Source: Paludibacter sp.
Lineage (GTDB): Bacteria; Bacteroidota; Bacteroidia; Bacteroidales; Paludibacteraceae
Assembly (NCBI GenBank): GCA_017882285.1
Contig: JADGPS010000010.1
Coordinates: 1 to 57,041 of the forward strand
Direction: 5' to 3'
DNA length: 57,041 nucleotides
The notes below the pieces were generated by a model. It was not told where the DNA came from. It saw nothing but the letters and a program-made list of their open reading frames with translations, and made no database searches. Position 1 is the stretch's first letter. Every line of letters starts with the position of its first letter. The translations under genes were made by a program, and so were the position numbers. This document shows positions 33,050 through 41,633 of this stretch, piece by piece.

Positions 33050-34444
33050 TTATTTGGATACTAAAACTGAATAACCCCAGGGTTTTAATTTGTAATTATT
33101 TTCTTTGTTTAGAGTGATTTTTTCACCCAGATAATTGTTGAAATTACCTGAAATTTCATCGTTCATTTTAAATGTTTGTTCTTTTTCCGAGAAATTGAAC
33201 AAACACAACACTTTGTTTTCATCTTTTTGACGAATGAAAGTCAAAATTGATTCCGGATCTGTATTTTTCAATATCACAAAATCACCTCCATAATTCAAAT
33301 TCCAAAGTGCCTTGTTGTCTTTTTTCAATTGGTTCAATTTCGAAAGAAGCTCTTTTCTTTCAAACTTTCCAAACCCAACGGTGTCTTTATCAAAGAATTT
33401 GAGTCGTTTTTTCAACGGTTCTTCTTGCCCTGAGTAGGTCAATGGCATACCCGGAACTGTATAAATCAATACATTAAAGGCGTCGACAGCTTTTTCTCCC
33501 AATCTTTCATATTCGCTTCCATCCCAGGTATTTAAGTCATGATTAGTTATAAATTGCATTCTCAGGTCTTCCGATTTGAATTTTTTATTTTCATCAGCAA
33601 AATGCTTAACAAGCGAAGTTACATTCATTTTTCCTTTGGCAATAGCATTAATGGTATCTTTCAACGGCCAGTCATAAGTCATATCAAAAGCATTGTGAAT
33701 TATCGGCTCGCCTGCTTCGGCAAGGAAAAAGCAATTTGGTTTCAACTCATCAATCGCTTTGCGGGCATGAATCCAGAAACTTATTGGAATCATTCCGGCA
33801 ACATCACACCTAAAGCCGTCAATATCCGTGTTTTTTACCCAATAAGACATGGCGTCAATCATTGCTTTACGCAATTCAGGTTTATCATAATTCAAATCAG
33901 CCGTATCGTGCCAATCAGTTCCCGCTGGAATTATTATATTGCCCAAACTGTCTTTCGTGTACCAATCGGAATGATCTTTCATCCACACATTGTCCCACGA
34001 AGTATGATTTGCCACCCAGTCAATAATTACATGCATTCCCAGTTTATGAGCTTCACTTACCAGATTTTTAAAATCTACTTCTGTTCCAAATTCAGGATTA
34101 ATTGCCGTATAATCTTTAATTGAATAATAACTTCCGAGCGAACCTTTACGGTTTTTAACGCCAATAGGGTTAATTGGCATCATCCAGATAATATCAACGC
34201 CCATTTCTTTCAATCGTGGCAATTGTTTTTGAAAAGCTGCGAATGTGCCTTCTGGCGTATATTGACGGGTATTTACCTCGTAAATGTTGGCGCTTTTGAC
34301 CCATTCGGGCATCGATTTTTTATACGCAATAGAATCCATCAGGTTTTCCGTTTTGCCCGATTGATTTTTACAGGAACTTAATGATCCTGAAACGATAATT
34401 GCCAAAATTAAAATGGAAATAACGGGAAGAATAAGTTTTTTCAT
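33050..34444 (-). CDS. Lipoprotein alpha-amylase (GH13)
   Basis: 464 aa with a lipoprotein signal (hydrophobic run then GSLSSC, Cys at about 26), so probably membrane-anchored. GH13 regions I-IV: HVIIDWVANHTS, GFRCDVAGM (nucleophile Asp), FLAEAGE (acid/base Glu) and FITNHDLN (stabiliser Asp). The domain is a complete (beta/alpha)8 barrel followed by a beta-domain ending in LKPWGYSVLVSK. The middle gene of an operon between a neopullulanase-like enzyme and an esterase. Probable activity is hydrolysis of alpha-1,4-glucans or malto-oligosaccharides; no SusC/SusD genes are adjacent. Confidence 0.92.
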   Translation of the reverse strand: MKKLILPVISILILAIIVSGSLSSCKNQSGKTENLMDSIAYKKSMPEWVKSANIYEVNTRQYTPEGTFAAFQKQLPRLKEMGVDIIWMMPINPIGVKNRKGSLGSYYSIKDYTAINPEFGTEVDFKNLVSEAHKLGMHVIIDWVANHTSWDNVWMKDHSDWYTKDSLGNIIIPAGTDWHDTADLNYDKPELRKAMIDAMSYWVKNTDIDGFRCDVAGMIPISFWIHARKAIDELKPNCFFLAEAGEPIIHNAFDMTYDWPLKDTINAIAKGKMNVTSLVKHFADENKKFKSEDLRMQFITNHDLNTWDGSEYERLGEKAVDAFNVLIYTVPGMPLTYSGQEEPLKKRLKFFDKDTVGFGKFERKELLSKLNQLKKDNKALWNLNYGGDFVILKNTDPESILTFIRQKDENKVLCLFNFSEKEQTFKMNDEISGNFNNYLGEKITLNKENNYKLKPWGYSVLVSK

Positions 34445-34479
34445 ATTAAAAACAATTTAAGGGTTTATAAATAAGGATT

Positions 34480-36327
34480 TTAATGTGTTTCTAAAATTAA
34501 TACAGATTCTCTTGGAACAGTAAAGTTAGTTTTCAAATCGTACGTTTTTCCGGTCATTACATCCGTTCCTGACGTTTTGTTTTCCAGACTTTCTGCATAA
34601 CGATCGATTTTTAAAGTTTGATCGGTTTCATTATTATTGAGAATTACCATGATTTTTTCCGAATCGTTGTAACGGAAATAAACGTACACATCATTTTCAG
34701 GGACGTAATGAGTCAGTAATCCGTTGTGAATAACGGTTTTATTTTTACGCCAATTGAGTAATTTGGATAAGAAATTAAAATACTCATTCTGTACCGGAGT
34801 TCTCCCTTTTGACGAAAAAGCATTGATGGAATCAGTTGGCCAACCACCCGGGAAATCGCGCCGGATGTCACCGTCACCTTTGCCTTTGTTGCCGCTCATA
34901 CCAATTTCCGAACCATAATAAATTTGCGGAATACCGCGTGTGGTCATCAAAAACGACATGGCCATTTTGTATTTTGTCAAATCGTTGTTTAATAGATAAT
35001 TATAGCGTTGTGTGTCATGGTTTTCAGGAAAAATTAGCAAGTTGTTTATATCGGCATACAAATAATCGTTGGCAACTGTATTGTAAAGTCTATTCATGCC
35101 AACATCTTCCCATGGTTTTCCATGTTCATTAAAGCAACTTGAAAGTGCTTTTTGCAAAATAAAATCCATAACAGTCGGAAGGTTGGAATTGTATTTCAAG
35201 GCATTAACTGCATCTTTTTGCCAAAAAGCAATATCCTGCGAACTATAAAGCCAGGTTTCGCCCATAATATTGAAATGCGGATATTCGTCAGTAATTGCTT
35301 TCGCCCATTGTGACATGGCATCGCGGTCGTTGTAAGTATAAGTGTCCATGCGGATTCCGTTTAAATTGGCATATTCAATCCACCAAATTGAATTTTGAAT
35401 GTAATACGTCCAGAAATAGGTGTTTTGTTGGTTCATATCGGGCATTGTTTCTGAAAACCAACCATCGGTAAAAATCTTTTTATCGACGTTGGATGCATGA
35501 GTATCTTTTATTGTACATGCCTTATGATTGGTGCGAGTGAATTCAGACCATTGATGAATCCAGTCCTCAAAAGGCAAATCATTCATCCACCAAGCCCATA
35601 TTCCACAGTGGTTCGAAACCATATCCATAATCATTTTCATGCCTTTTTGATGCGAAGCTTCGACGAAATTGGCATAATCGTCGTTGCTTCCAAATCGGGG
35701 GTCAATTTTGTAATAATCACTTATTGCATAACCGTGGTAAGTTGCTCTGCTGTAATTATTTTCCTGAACCGGTGTGCACCAAATAGCAGTAGCGCCAAGT
35801 TCCTTGATATAATCCAAATGATCCTGAATTCCTTTTATATCGCCACCATGTCGTCCGTAATCAATGCTCCGGTTCATTTTTTCGGGTTGCGAATCAATGT
35901 TATCGTTTTTTTGATCGCCATTGGCAAATCGGTCAGGCATGAGCAGATAAATCACATCCGAACTGTTGAAACCTTCCCGTTGAGCTGAATTCGATCGACG
36001 ATTTTTCAGTTCATAGGTAAATGAAAGGTCTGTTTTATCAGGTTGTTTCAGCAGAATATCAAATTTCCCGGCTTTGACAGTTTTTTGATTAATTTCCAGT
36101 GTTACAAATAAATAGTTGGGACTGCAAGGTCGGTTTACTTTCAGAATTTTTACACCGGGATATTGAATTTCCACTTTACGATTGCAGATTTCAGAACCGT
36201 GTATTAATAACTGTAATTGCGGATTTTTCATCCCAACCCACCAAAAAGCAGGCTCAACGCGTTCAATTTGAGCGGAAAGATTTAAGGTTAGAAATGAAAG
36301 TAAAAGAAATAATGTATTTTTCAACAT
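34480..36327 (-). CDS. Exported neopullulanase/cyclomaltodextrinase-like GH13 enzyme
   Basis: 615 aa with a signal peptide (MLKNTLFLLLSFLTLNLSAQ). An N-terminal beta-sandwich (IERVEPAFWWVGMKNPQLQLLIHG, about residues 21-110) is the cyclomaltodextrinase N domain. The barrel then shows MKMIMDMVSNHCG, GIRMDTYTYND, IMGETWLY and FPENHDTQR as regions I-IV, and a C-terminal beta domain ends RESVLILETH. The architecture is close to SusA of Bacteroides. It heads the minus-strand operon with the lipoprotein amylase 35 nt downstream and the esterase after that. It likely acts in the periplasm on imported maltodextrins. Confidence 0.93.
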   Translation of the reverse strand: MLKNTLFLLLSFLTLNLSAQIERVEPAFWWVGMKNPQLQLLIHGSEICNRKVEIQYPGVKILKVNRPCSPNYLFVTLEINQKTVKAGKFDILLKQPDKTDLSFTYELKNRRSNSAQREGFNSSDVIYLLMPDRFANGDQKNDNIDSQPEKMNRSIDYGRHGGDIKGIQDHLDYIKELGATAIWCTPVQENNYSRATYHGYAISDYYKIDPRFGSNDDYANFVEASHQKGMKMIMDMVSNHCGIWAWWMNDLPFEDWIHQWSEFTRTNHKACTIKDTHASNVDKKIFTDGWFSETMPDMNQQNTYFWTYYIQNSIWWIEYANLNGIRMDTYTYNDRDAMSQWAKAITDEYPHFNIMGETWLYSSQDIAFWQKDAVNALKYNSNLPTVMDFILQKALSSCFNEHGKPWEDVGMNRLYNTVANDYLYADINNLLIFPENHDTQRYNYLLNNDLTKYKMAMSFLMTTRGIPQIYYGSEIGMSGNKGKGDGDIRRDFPGGWPTDSINAFSSKGRTPVQNEYFNFLSKLLNWRKNKTVIHNGLLTHYVPENDVYVYFRYNDSEKIMVILNNNETDQTLKIDRYAESLENKTSGTDVMTGKTYDLKTNFTVPRESVLILETH

Positions 36328-36382
36328 AACGGTTGGATTTTATTTTTTGAAGGTTATTTGTCGATTATTGGTTTTCCCTCTA

Positions 36383-36413
36383 CAAAATTAATGTAAAATC
36401 TCTCAAAAACAGA
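36383..36413 (-). promoter_or_regulatory. Promoter of the amylase-amylase-esterase operon
   Basis: Minus-strand TAATTTTG (36383-36390) with TCTG (one mismatch to TTTG) 19 nt upstream at 36410-36413. Leader of about 50 nt. Confidence 0.55.
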
Positions 36414-36544
36414 TTGAATAATCAACTGTTTAAATCTATTTTTTTGCAAACGATTGCAATTTGGTAATTAACGGGTCAATCTACCTTTGAATTGTTCCAT
36501 TTTCAAATTCAGAACTTAATTAACGAAAAAATTTATTCTCAATT

Positions 36545-37012
36545 TTATTGAAACTGATTCCTGTAAAATTGGAATTTGTTGATGCTTATAGGTTCGATAT
36601 TGATATTAATTTCGGAAACTGAAACTGGAATTAGACTCAGAATCTGTCTTTTATCGGGCATGGAAACAAGTTTTGTGATTTCAACCTGTGCAATTCCGGC
36701 ACGAATAAAATCAAGTTGTTTAGCAGCCGAATACGAAAGATCAATCATTAACCTGCGTTGCTGCGGACCGCGGTCTGTCACTTTTACAATTACTTCATTG
36801 CCGTTTTTTGGATTTCGGACTTTCAGAATTGTGTCGAACGGGTAAGAGCGATGGGCACAAGTCAAACTGTCCGGATGATATTTTCCACCATCTGAAGTAC
36901 GATGTCCATATAATTTTTTGCTATAAAAAGAGGCATTGCCAATTTGTTGAGCCTGAACTAAACTATTGAATATGAGAATAAAGAACAAAAGAATTCGAAG
37001 CATTATTTTCAT
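36545..37012 (-). CDS. rlpA: RlpA-like septal lytic transglycosylase domain protein
   Basis: 155 aa with a signal peptide (MKIMLRILLFFILIFNSLVQAQ). The double-psi beta-barrel is recognisable from GNASFYSKKLYGHRTSDGG, LTCAHRSYPFDTILKVRNP, VIVKVTDRGPQQRRLMIDLS and AAKQLDFIRAGIAQVEI. RlpA cleaves peptidoglycan glycan strands lacking stem peptides in the periplasm. The C-terminal SPOR domain of E. coli RlpA is absent, and no lipobox cysteine is seen, so this is the short secreted form. Monocistronic; a TATATTTG -7 box lies at 37033-37040 on its strand. Confidence 0.88.
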   Translation of the reverse strand: MKIMLRILLFFILIFNSLVQAQQIGNASFYSKKLYGHRTSDGGKYHPDSLTCAHRSYPFDTILKVRNPKNGNEVIVKVTDRGPQQRRLMIDLSYSAAKQLDFIRAGIAQVEITKLVSMPDKRQILSLIPVSVSEININIEPISINKFQFYRNQFQ

Positions 37013-37167
37013 GGTAGCTTGCGTTTATATTACAAATATAGCTAAATAAACTGTATGATTTAGTTTGTTTCTTTTGTTTTAACTTTTTGAAGCAAATAAA
37101 CAAATTTAAATTTTGAATTTAGACCTAAGATACCTAAGATTCTGGATTTTAAAATAGAATTTACCGG

Positions 37168-37199
37168 ATTGCTAAATTCAACAAAAAATTGTACCTTTG
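37168..37199 (+). promoter_or_regulatory. Promoter of the DUF1599-DoxX-tpiA unit
   Basis: TACCTTTG (37192-37199) with ATTG (one mismatch) 20 nt upstream at 37168-37171. Predicted start near 37206, so the ATG at 37226 is used. Confidence 0.65.
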
Positions 37200-37225
37200 T
37201 TGTTCCAAAAAACCAGCTTATCATT

Positions 37226-37774
37226 ATGAGCCACACCGACCAACAATTTGACCAGGTTGCAGCCATTTGCCGCGATATTTTCCTCAAAAAAATGAAAGAT
37301 TACGGTGCTTCCTGGCGTATTTTGCGTCCACAATCGGTTACCGATCAGATTTTTATCAAAGCCAATCGTATCCGAAGCATCGAAACTAAAGGTGTTTCGA
37401 AAGTGGATGAAGGAATTCGTTCAGAGTTGATTGCCATTGTCAATTACGGCATTATAGGTTTAATTCAACTGGAATTGGGTTGTTCGGAAACCGACGATTT
37501 GAGTTATGAACGAGGAGTAGAACTTTACACAAAATACTTGCTCGAAGCCAAGAAATTAATGATGGATAAAAATCACGATTACGACGAGGCTTGGCGAACG
37601 ATGCGCATTGAATCATACACCGATTTAATCCTGATGAAAATTTACCGTACAAAGCAAATCGAAGATAATCAGGGAAAAACATTGATTTCGGAAGGAATTA
37701 ATGCCAATTATTTTGATATGATTAATTACGCGGTTTTTGGACTGATAAAAATGGAAGAAGCCGTTGACAATTAA
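37226..37774 (+). CDS. DUF1599 domain protein
   Basis: 182 aa from the ATG at 37226; the frame is open upstream but overlaps the promoter. Two similar halves can be seen: FLKKMKDYGASWRILRPQSVTDQIFIKANRIRSIE and MMDKNHDYDEAWRTMRIESYTDLILMKIYRTKQIE, each followed by a conserved NYG/NYA-(I/V)-x-GLI-(Q/K)-(L/M)-E helix. DUF1599 is thus an internal duplication. It is conserved in Bacteroidetes, where it is usually followed by a DoxX-type membrane protein and tpiA, as here. No function is known to me. The KxxDYxxxWR(I/T)(L/M)R pattern suggests a conserved ligand site. Confidence 0.88.
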   Translation: MSHTDQQFDQVAAICRDIFLKKMKDYGASWRILRPQSVTDQIFIKANRIRSIETKGVSKVDEGIRSELIAIVNYGIIGLIQLELGCSETDDLSYERGVELYTKYLLEAKKLMMDKNHDYDEAWRTMRIESYTDLILMKIYRTKQIEDNQGKTLISEGINANYFDMINYAVFGLIKMEEAVDN

Positions 37775-37801
37775 TATTATAATTACCAATAAAATACGAA
37801 T

Positions 37802-38929
37802 ATGAATATGAATAAAACATCCAAAACTATAGGGAATCTATCTTTACAAATCGGTCGAATTTTATTTGGTGCTGTATTTGTTTTCTCAGGCTTTGTTAAA
37901 GCGATTGATCCACTGGGTTTCACCTATAAAATTGAAGATTACCTTCGTGCTTTCGGTGGTTTTTTTGAAACGTTGGCTGATTATGCTTTTCCTCTTGCCA
38001 TTGCCCTTTCAACACTGGAACTGCTTATTGGCCTGAATATGATCTTTAAGATTCAGCTTAATCTGACACGAATTGTCGCTTTGCTTTTTATGTTGGTAAT
38101 GACGCCGTTAACTTTGTATCTCGCAATCAAAAATCCTGTGACCGATTGTGGGTGTTTTGGTGATGCGCTGATAATAAGTAATTGGGCTACATTTTTTAAA
38201 AATCTGGTATTAATTAGCATCGTTATTTTGATGATCATTTATCATAAGAAGTTTAAAGCATTTCTTTCTTCGAAAATTCAGATTTATGCTAGTTTGATAT
38301 TTATTGCAATTGGAATCTCGTTATCAGTTTATAGTTACCACCATTTGCCCATGATTGATTTCTTACCCTATAAAATTGGAGTAAATATCCCAAAAAACAT
38401 GGAAATTTCTGATAATGCACCTAAAGATGAATATAAAACCACATTTATATACGAAAAAAACGGTGAGCAAATGGAATTTACACTCGAAAATTACCCGAAG
38501 AATGATTCTAATTGGGTGTTTGTTGATCAAAAATCGGAGTTGGTAAAAAAAGGTTATCGAGCTCCAATTCATGATTTTAGTATAATGAATGCGCAATTTG
38601 ATGATATAACTCAGGAAGTTTTATCTTTTCCGGGGAATACCTATTTGTTGATAATGTATGACCTGAATCTGACATCGAAAGAAGGTGCTATAAAAGCCGA
38701 AAAAATATATCAAAAAGCCATTAAATCGGGAGATAAATTTTATGCCCTTACCGCTTCATCAGACGAAGATGTTCAAAAATTTGTTGACAATACAAACGTT
38801 ACTTATCCTTTCTGGAAAACTGACCCAACGACATTGAAAACCGTTATTCGTGGAAATCCGGGGTTAGTGTTGCTGAAAAAAGGAACGATAATAGGGAAGT
38901 GGAACTGGCGGGATTTCAAAATTGATTAA
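37802..38929 (+). CDS. DoxX/MauE-like membrane protein with C-terminal thioredoxin-like region
   Basis: 375 aa. The N-terminal half has four to five transmembrane segments with the DoxX-type RILFGAVFVFSGFVKAIDPLG (residues about 18-38) and a TDCGCFGDAL loop, the cysteine-bearing loop of MauE-type proteins. The second half (from about residue 185) is extracytoplasmic and resembles a degenerate thioredoxin-like domain, with KFYALTASSDEDVQKFVD and NPGLVLLKKGTIIGKWNWRDF. In Bacteroidetes this gene commonly precedes tpiA; the role is unproven, possibly electron or disulfide transfer. Start: ATG 37802, with an alternative ATG two codons later. Confidence 0.82.
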   Translation: MNMNKTSKTIGNLSLQIGRILFGAVFVFSGFVKAIDPLGFTYKIEDYLRAFGGFFETLADYAFPLAIALSTLELLIGLNMIFKIQLNLTRIVALLFMLVMTPLTLYLAIKNPVTDCGCFGDALIISNWATFFKNLVLISIVILMIIYHKKFKAFLSSKIQIYASLIFIAIGISLSVYSYHHLPMIDFLPYKIGVNIPKNMEISDNAPKDEYKTTFIYEKNGEQMEFTLENYPKNDSNWVFVDQKSELVKKGYRAPIHDFSIMNAQFDDITQEVLSFPGNTYLLIMYDLNLTSKEGAIKAEKIYQKAIKSGDKFYALTASSDEDVQKFVDNTNVTYPFWKTDPTTLKTVIRGNPGLVLLKKGTIIGKWNWRDFKID

Positions 38930-38958
38930 AAAACAAACTATTATAAAGATAAAAAAAG

Positions 38959-39714
38959 ATGAGAAAAAACATTGTTGCAGGAAACTGGAAAATGAACAAA
39001 ACCCTGCAGGAAGGGTTGGCACTGGCAACCGAATTAAACGTTGCATTGGCAAAAGCAAAACCAAATTGTGAAGTAGTAATCGGGACTCCGTTTATTCATT
39101 TGGCAAGTGTGGTTGCAGCTATCGACACTAAAAAGATCCATGTAGCTGCTCAAAACTGTGCAGACAACGATTCGGGTGCATATACCGGAGAAGTAAGTGC
39201 AGCCATGATAAAATCGACGGGTGCAGAATATGTAATCCTCGGACATTCCGAACGTCGCGGATATTATGGCGAAACAAGTGATATTCTGTACGATAAAGTA
39301 GCTCTTGCTCTTACTAACGGATTGACTCCGATTTTTTGCTGCGGCGAAGCGCTGGAAGTTCGTAATGCCAACGAACAAAATGCTTTCGTGAAAACTCAAC
39401 TCGAAGAAGCAGTGTTTAATTTGAGTGTAGATGATTTCAAAAAAATAGTAATTGCTTACGAACCGATCTGGGCTATCGGTACTGGTGTAACCGCTACGAC
39501 CGAACAGGCTCAAGAAATGCTTGCTTTTATCCGTAGTTTAATTGTAAGAAAATTCGGAAAAGAAATAGCTGAAAACACTTCAATTCTTTACGGTGGTAGC
39601 TGTAATGCTAAAAACGCTCCCGAATTGTTTGCTCAACCTGATATCGACGGAGGTCTTATTGGTGGTGCTTCGTTGAAAGTGGCTGACTTCAAAGCGATTA
39701 TTGATGCATTTTAA
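38959..39714 (+). CDS. tpiA: Triosephosphate isomerase
   Basis: 251 aa, standard size. It interconverts DHAP and glyceraldehyde 3-phosphate. [10 protein letters not shown] contains the catalytic Asn and Lys. [13 protein letters not shown] holds the catalytic His. [16 protein letters not shown] holds the catalytic Glu and the mobile flexible loop 6. [30 protein letters not shown] is the phosphate-binding region. Followed by an intrinsic terminator, so it ends the DUF1599-DoxX-tpiA unit. Confidence 0.97.
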   Translation: MRKNIVAGNWKMNKTLQEGLALATELNVALAKAKPNCEVVIGTPFIHLASVVAAIDTKKIHVAAQNCADNDSGAYTGEVSAAMIKSTGAEYVILGHSERRGYYGETSDILYDKVALALTNGLTPIFCCGEALEVRNANEQNAFVKTQLEEAVFNLSVDDFKKIVIAYEPIWAIGTGVTATTEQAQEMLAFIRSLIVRKFGKEIAENTSILYGGSCNAKNAPELFAQPDIDGGLIGGASLKVADFKAIIDAF

Positions 39715-39768
39715 AATTAGTTGATTAGTTAATCAGTTGATTCTGTTAACTGGTTAAAAAAATATTAG

Positions 39769-39801
39769 AATCCTGTAAAACACGTTTACAGGATTTTTTT
39801 T
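39769..39801 (+). terminator. Intrinsic terminator after tpiA
   Basis: AATCCTGTAAA (39769-39779) pairs with TTTACAGGATT (39785-39795), 5-nt loop, followed by a run of T. The -7 box of the next gene begins at 39803, immediately after. Confidence 0.92.
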
Positions 39802-39802
39802 G

Positions 39803-39810
39803 TACTTTTG
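39803..39810 (+). promoter_or_regulatory. -7 box of the Sua5/YciO-like gene
   Basis: TACTTTTG matches the consensus. The -33 region would fall in the tpiA terminator stem and has no TTTG at the right spacing. Confidence 0.5.
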
Positions 39811-39861
39811 TGTGGACAAAATATAAAGAATTACAATCAACTTATTCTCCAATCAACCAAA

Positions 39862-40467
39862 TTGTTACTCAAGTTATACGATACCAATCCAAATCCGGCA
39901 CAGATAAGGCATATTGCAGAAGTCTTGCGGAATAAGGGAATCATCATTTTCCCCACGGATGGCGTATATGCTTTTGGTTGCGATATTTTTAATGCAACAG
40001 GAGTAGAGTTTATTGCTAAACTAAAAAATCACGATTTAAGTAAATTGAATCTGTCTTTTGTTTGTTGCGAGATGAGCCAAATCAGCGAATATGCTAAAAT
40101 GGACGATGTGGATTTTAAACTGATGAAGAAAAATTTGCCTGGTCCGTTTACTTTTATTCTGAACGGTAGCAGCAAACTCCCTAAACTTTTCAAAAATAAG
40201 AAAACTGTCGGTATTCGTATGCCAAATAATCCTATCGCACTTGAAATTGTTCGTGAATTGGGAAACCCCATGATGACCAGCTCTATTTTTACTGACGAAG
40301 ATACCACAGAATACATTACCGATCCTGAACTGATTGAAGAAAAATATGGTAATCAGGTTGATTTGGTTATCGATGGCGGTTTTGGCGGAGTACTACACTC
40401 CACCATTGTGGATTGTACCGAGGACGAACCGGAAATAGTACGTGAAGGAGCCGGAGAATTACAGTGA
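39862..40467 (+). CDS. Sua5/YciO/YrdC-family protein (threonylcarbamoyl-AMP synthase-like)
   Basis: 201 aa if started at TTG 39862, giving MLLKLYDTNPNP, the expected N terminus for Bacteroidetes YciO-type proteins. No in-frame ATG exists in this region, and an earlier TTG (39808) sits within the -7 box. Conserved core: IAEVLRNKGIIIFPTDGVYAFGCDI, the KLNLSFVCCEMSQISEYA strand, LPGPFTFIL, and VGIRMPNNPIALEIV with MTSSIF. Proteins of this fold bind ATP, threonine and bicarbonate to make threonylcarbamoyl-AMP for the t6A tRNA modification; YciO paralogues may differ. The KxR motif usual in TsaC is not obvious, so the exact role is uncertain. Confidence 0.85.
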   Translation: MLLKLYDTNPNPAQIRHIAEVLRNKGIIIFPTDGVYAFGCDIFNATGVEFIAKLKNHDLSKLNLSFVCCEMSQISEYAKMDDVDFKLMKKNLPGPFTFILNGSSKLPKLFKNKKTVGIRMPNNPIALEIVRELGNPMMTSSIFTDEDTTEYITDPELIEEKYGNQVDLVIDGGFGGVLHSTIVDCTEDEPEIVREGAGELQ

Positions 40468-40538
40468 GTTGTCTGTTAAAGAAATCCCACGCTGATTTTT
40501 TTCTGCTTTTATCTGCTCAATCTGAGGAAAGTTAGCAC

Positions 40539-41594
40539 TCAATTTTCTTTCTCCAAATACACCGTTTGTGTAGGATAAGCAAATTGCAGTCCGGCTTCAT
40601 TAAATGCTCGGAGTATTTCTGTGTTTACTTGTGAGGGAGTTTCCATGACGTCTGCATTTTTTCTGATAAAATACACAAAAGTGATTATCAGCGCATAATC
40701 TGTGAAATCGGTAAATGCCACGGTTATATCTTTCGGATCAACATTACGAACTTTATCTGGCATGTTTTTTAATATTTCCATGGCCTCATTCATTTTTTCG
40801 GGCGTAGTGTTGTATGTCAAGCCCAGCTTCATAAGCACGCGGCGCATAGGTTCCTCGGAAATATTCTCCACCGAAGCTTCCACAATTTTGTAGTTTGGAA
40901 TGGTTACCAACCGTTTTTCCAAAGTACGGAGTCGGGTGCTGCGAATACCAATATCTTCTACAAATCCATCAAAATTATCTACTTTAATGCGATCACCAAT
41001 ACGGAAAGGACGATCGGTAAAAATAGTGATACCTCCGAAAATATTTTTAATGGTGTCTTGCGCAGCCAACGCAAATGCCAAACCTCCAATACCAAGTCCG
41101 GCAATAAGCGTTGCAACATTTACACCCACATTATTGAGAGCCATCACGATGCCGAGAGCCCAAATAATAGTCAGAGCAGTCTTACGGATTATGGACATTA
41201 AGTGGGTGTCAAGTCGTTTATAAGTATTCTTATCGGCTTTAGGAACAAGGTATTCTTCGATTAGAGCATTTATCAGTCGAGCTACAAACCAGGTAATATT
41301 CAAAACGGTAAGAATCTTATACGATTTAGCAATCACACTTTCAACATGAATGCCTAAGTCTAATCGACGAGCTGCAAACCATATAGCGGCAAGTGCTATT
41401 CCCAACAATACCGGTGCCTGAAGCATCTTAAAAAGAATATCGTCGAGCTTGTTTTTTGTTTTGGCAGTGAATTTTTGAATGACATGCTTGTTCAACACTA
41501 TAATTATCTTATTGAGTATCATTGCACCGACGATAATAATCAATGATATCATCCAATTGTGGAGCGTGTTTCCGTAAAATGTTTGTTCGAGCAT
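40539..41594 (-). CDS. MscS-family mechanosensitive channel
   Basis: 351 aa. N-terminal hydrophobic helices at about residues 13-33, 55-72 and 85-110, then TM-pore segment NVGVNVATLIAGLGIGGLAFALAAQDTIKNIFGG (about 152-185), the MscS pore-lining helix. It is followed by the beta domain FRIGDRIKVDNFDGFVEDIGIRSTRLRTLEKRLVTIPNY and a C-terminal alpha/beta domain. It probably gates on membrane tension to release osmolytes. Downstream of nadE in the same orientation; the 39 nt between them contain a tandem 14-bp repeat. Confidence 0.92.
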   Translation of the reverse strand: MLEQTFYGNTLHNWMISLIIIVGAMILNKIIIVLNKHVIQKFTAKTKNKLDDILFKMLQAPVLLGIALAAIWFAARRLDLGIHVESVIAKSYKILTVLNITWFVARLINALIEEYLVPKADKNTYKRLDTHLMSIIRKTALTIIWALGIVMALNNVGVNVATLIAGLGIGGLAFALAAQDTIKNIFGGITIFTDRPFRIGDRIKVDNFDGFVEDIGIRSTRLRTLEKRLVTIPNYKIVEASVENISEEPMRRVLMKLGLTYNTTPEKMNEAMEILKNMPDKVRNVDPKDITVAFTDFTDYALIITFVYFIRKNADVMETPSQVNTEILRAFNEAGLQFAYPTQTVYLEKEN

Positions 41595-41597
41595 AAA

Positions 41598-41630
41598 TTC
41601 AGTTATCAGTGAACAGTTATCAGTGAACAG
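41598..41630. repeat. Tandem 14-bp intergenic repeat (CAGTTATCAGTGAA)
   Basis: Two copies at 41600-41613 and 41614-41627. The 20-mer TTCAGTTATCAGTGAACAGT (41598-41617) recurs inverted at 45659-45678 in front of topB, and CAGTGAACAGTTATCAG recurs at the mraZ stop (8904-8920). Confidence 0.8.
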
Positions 41631-41633
41631 TTG

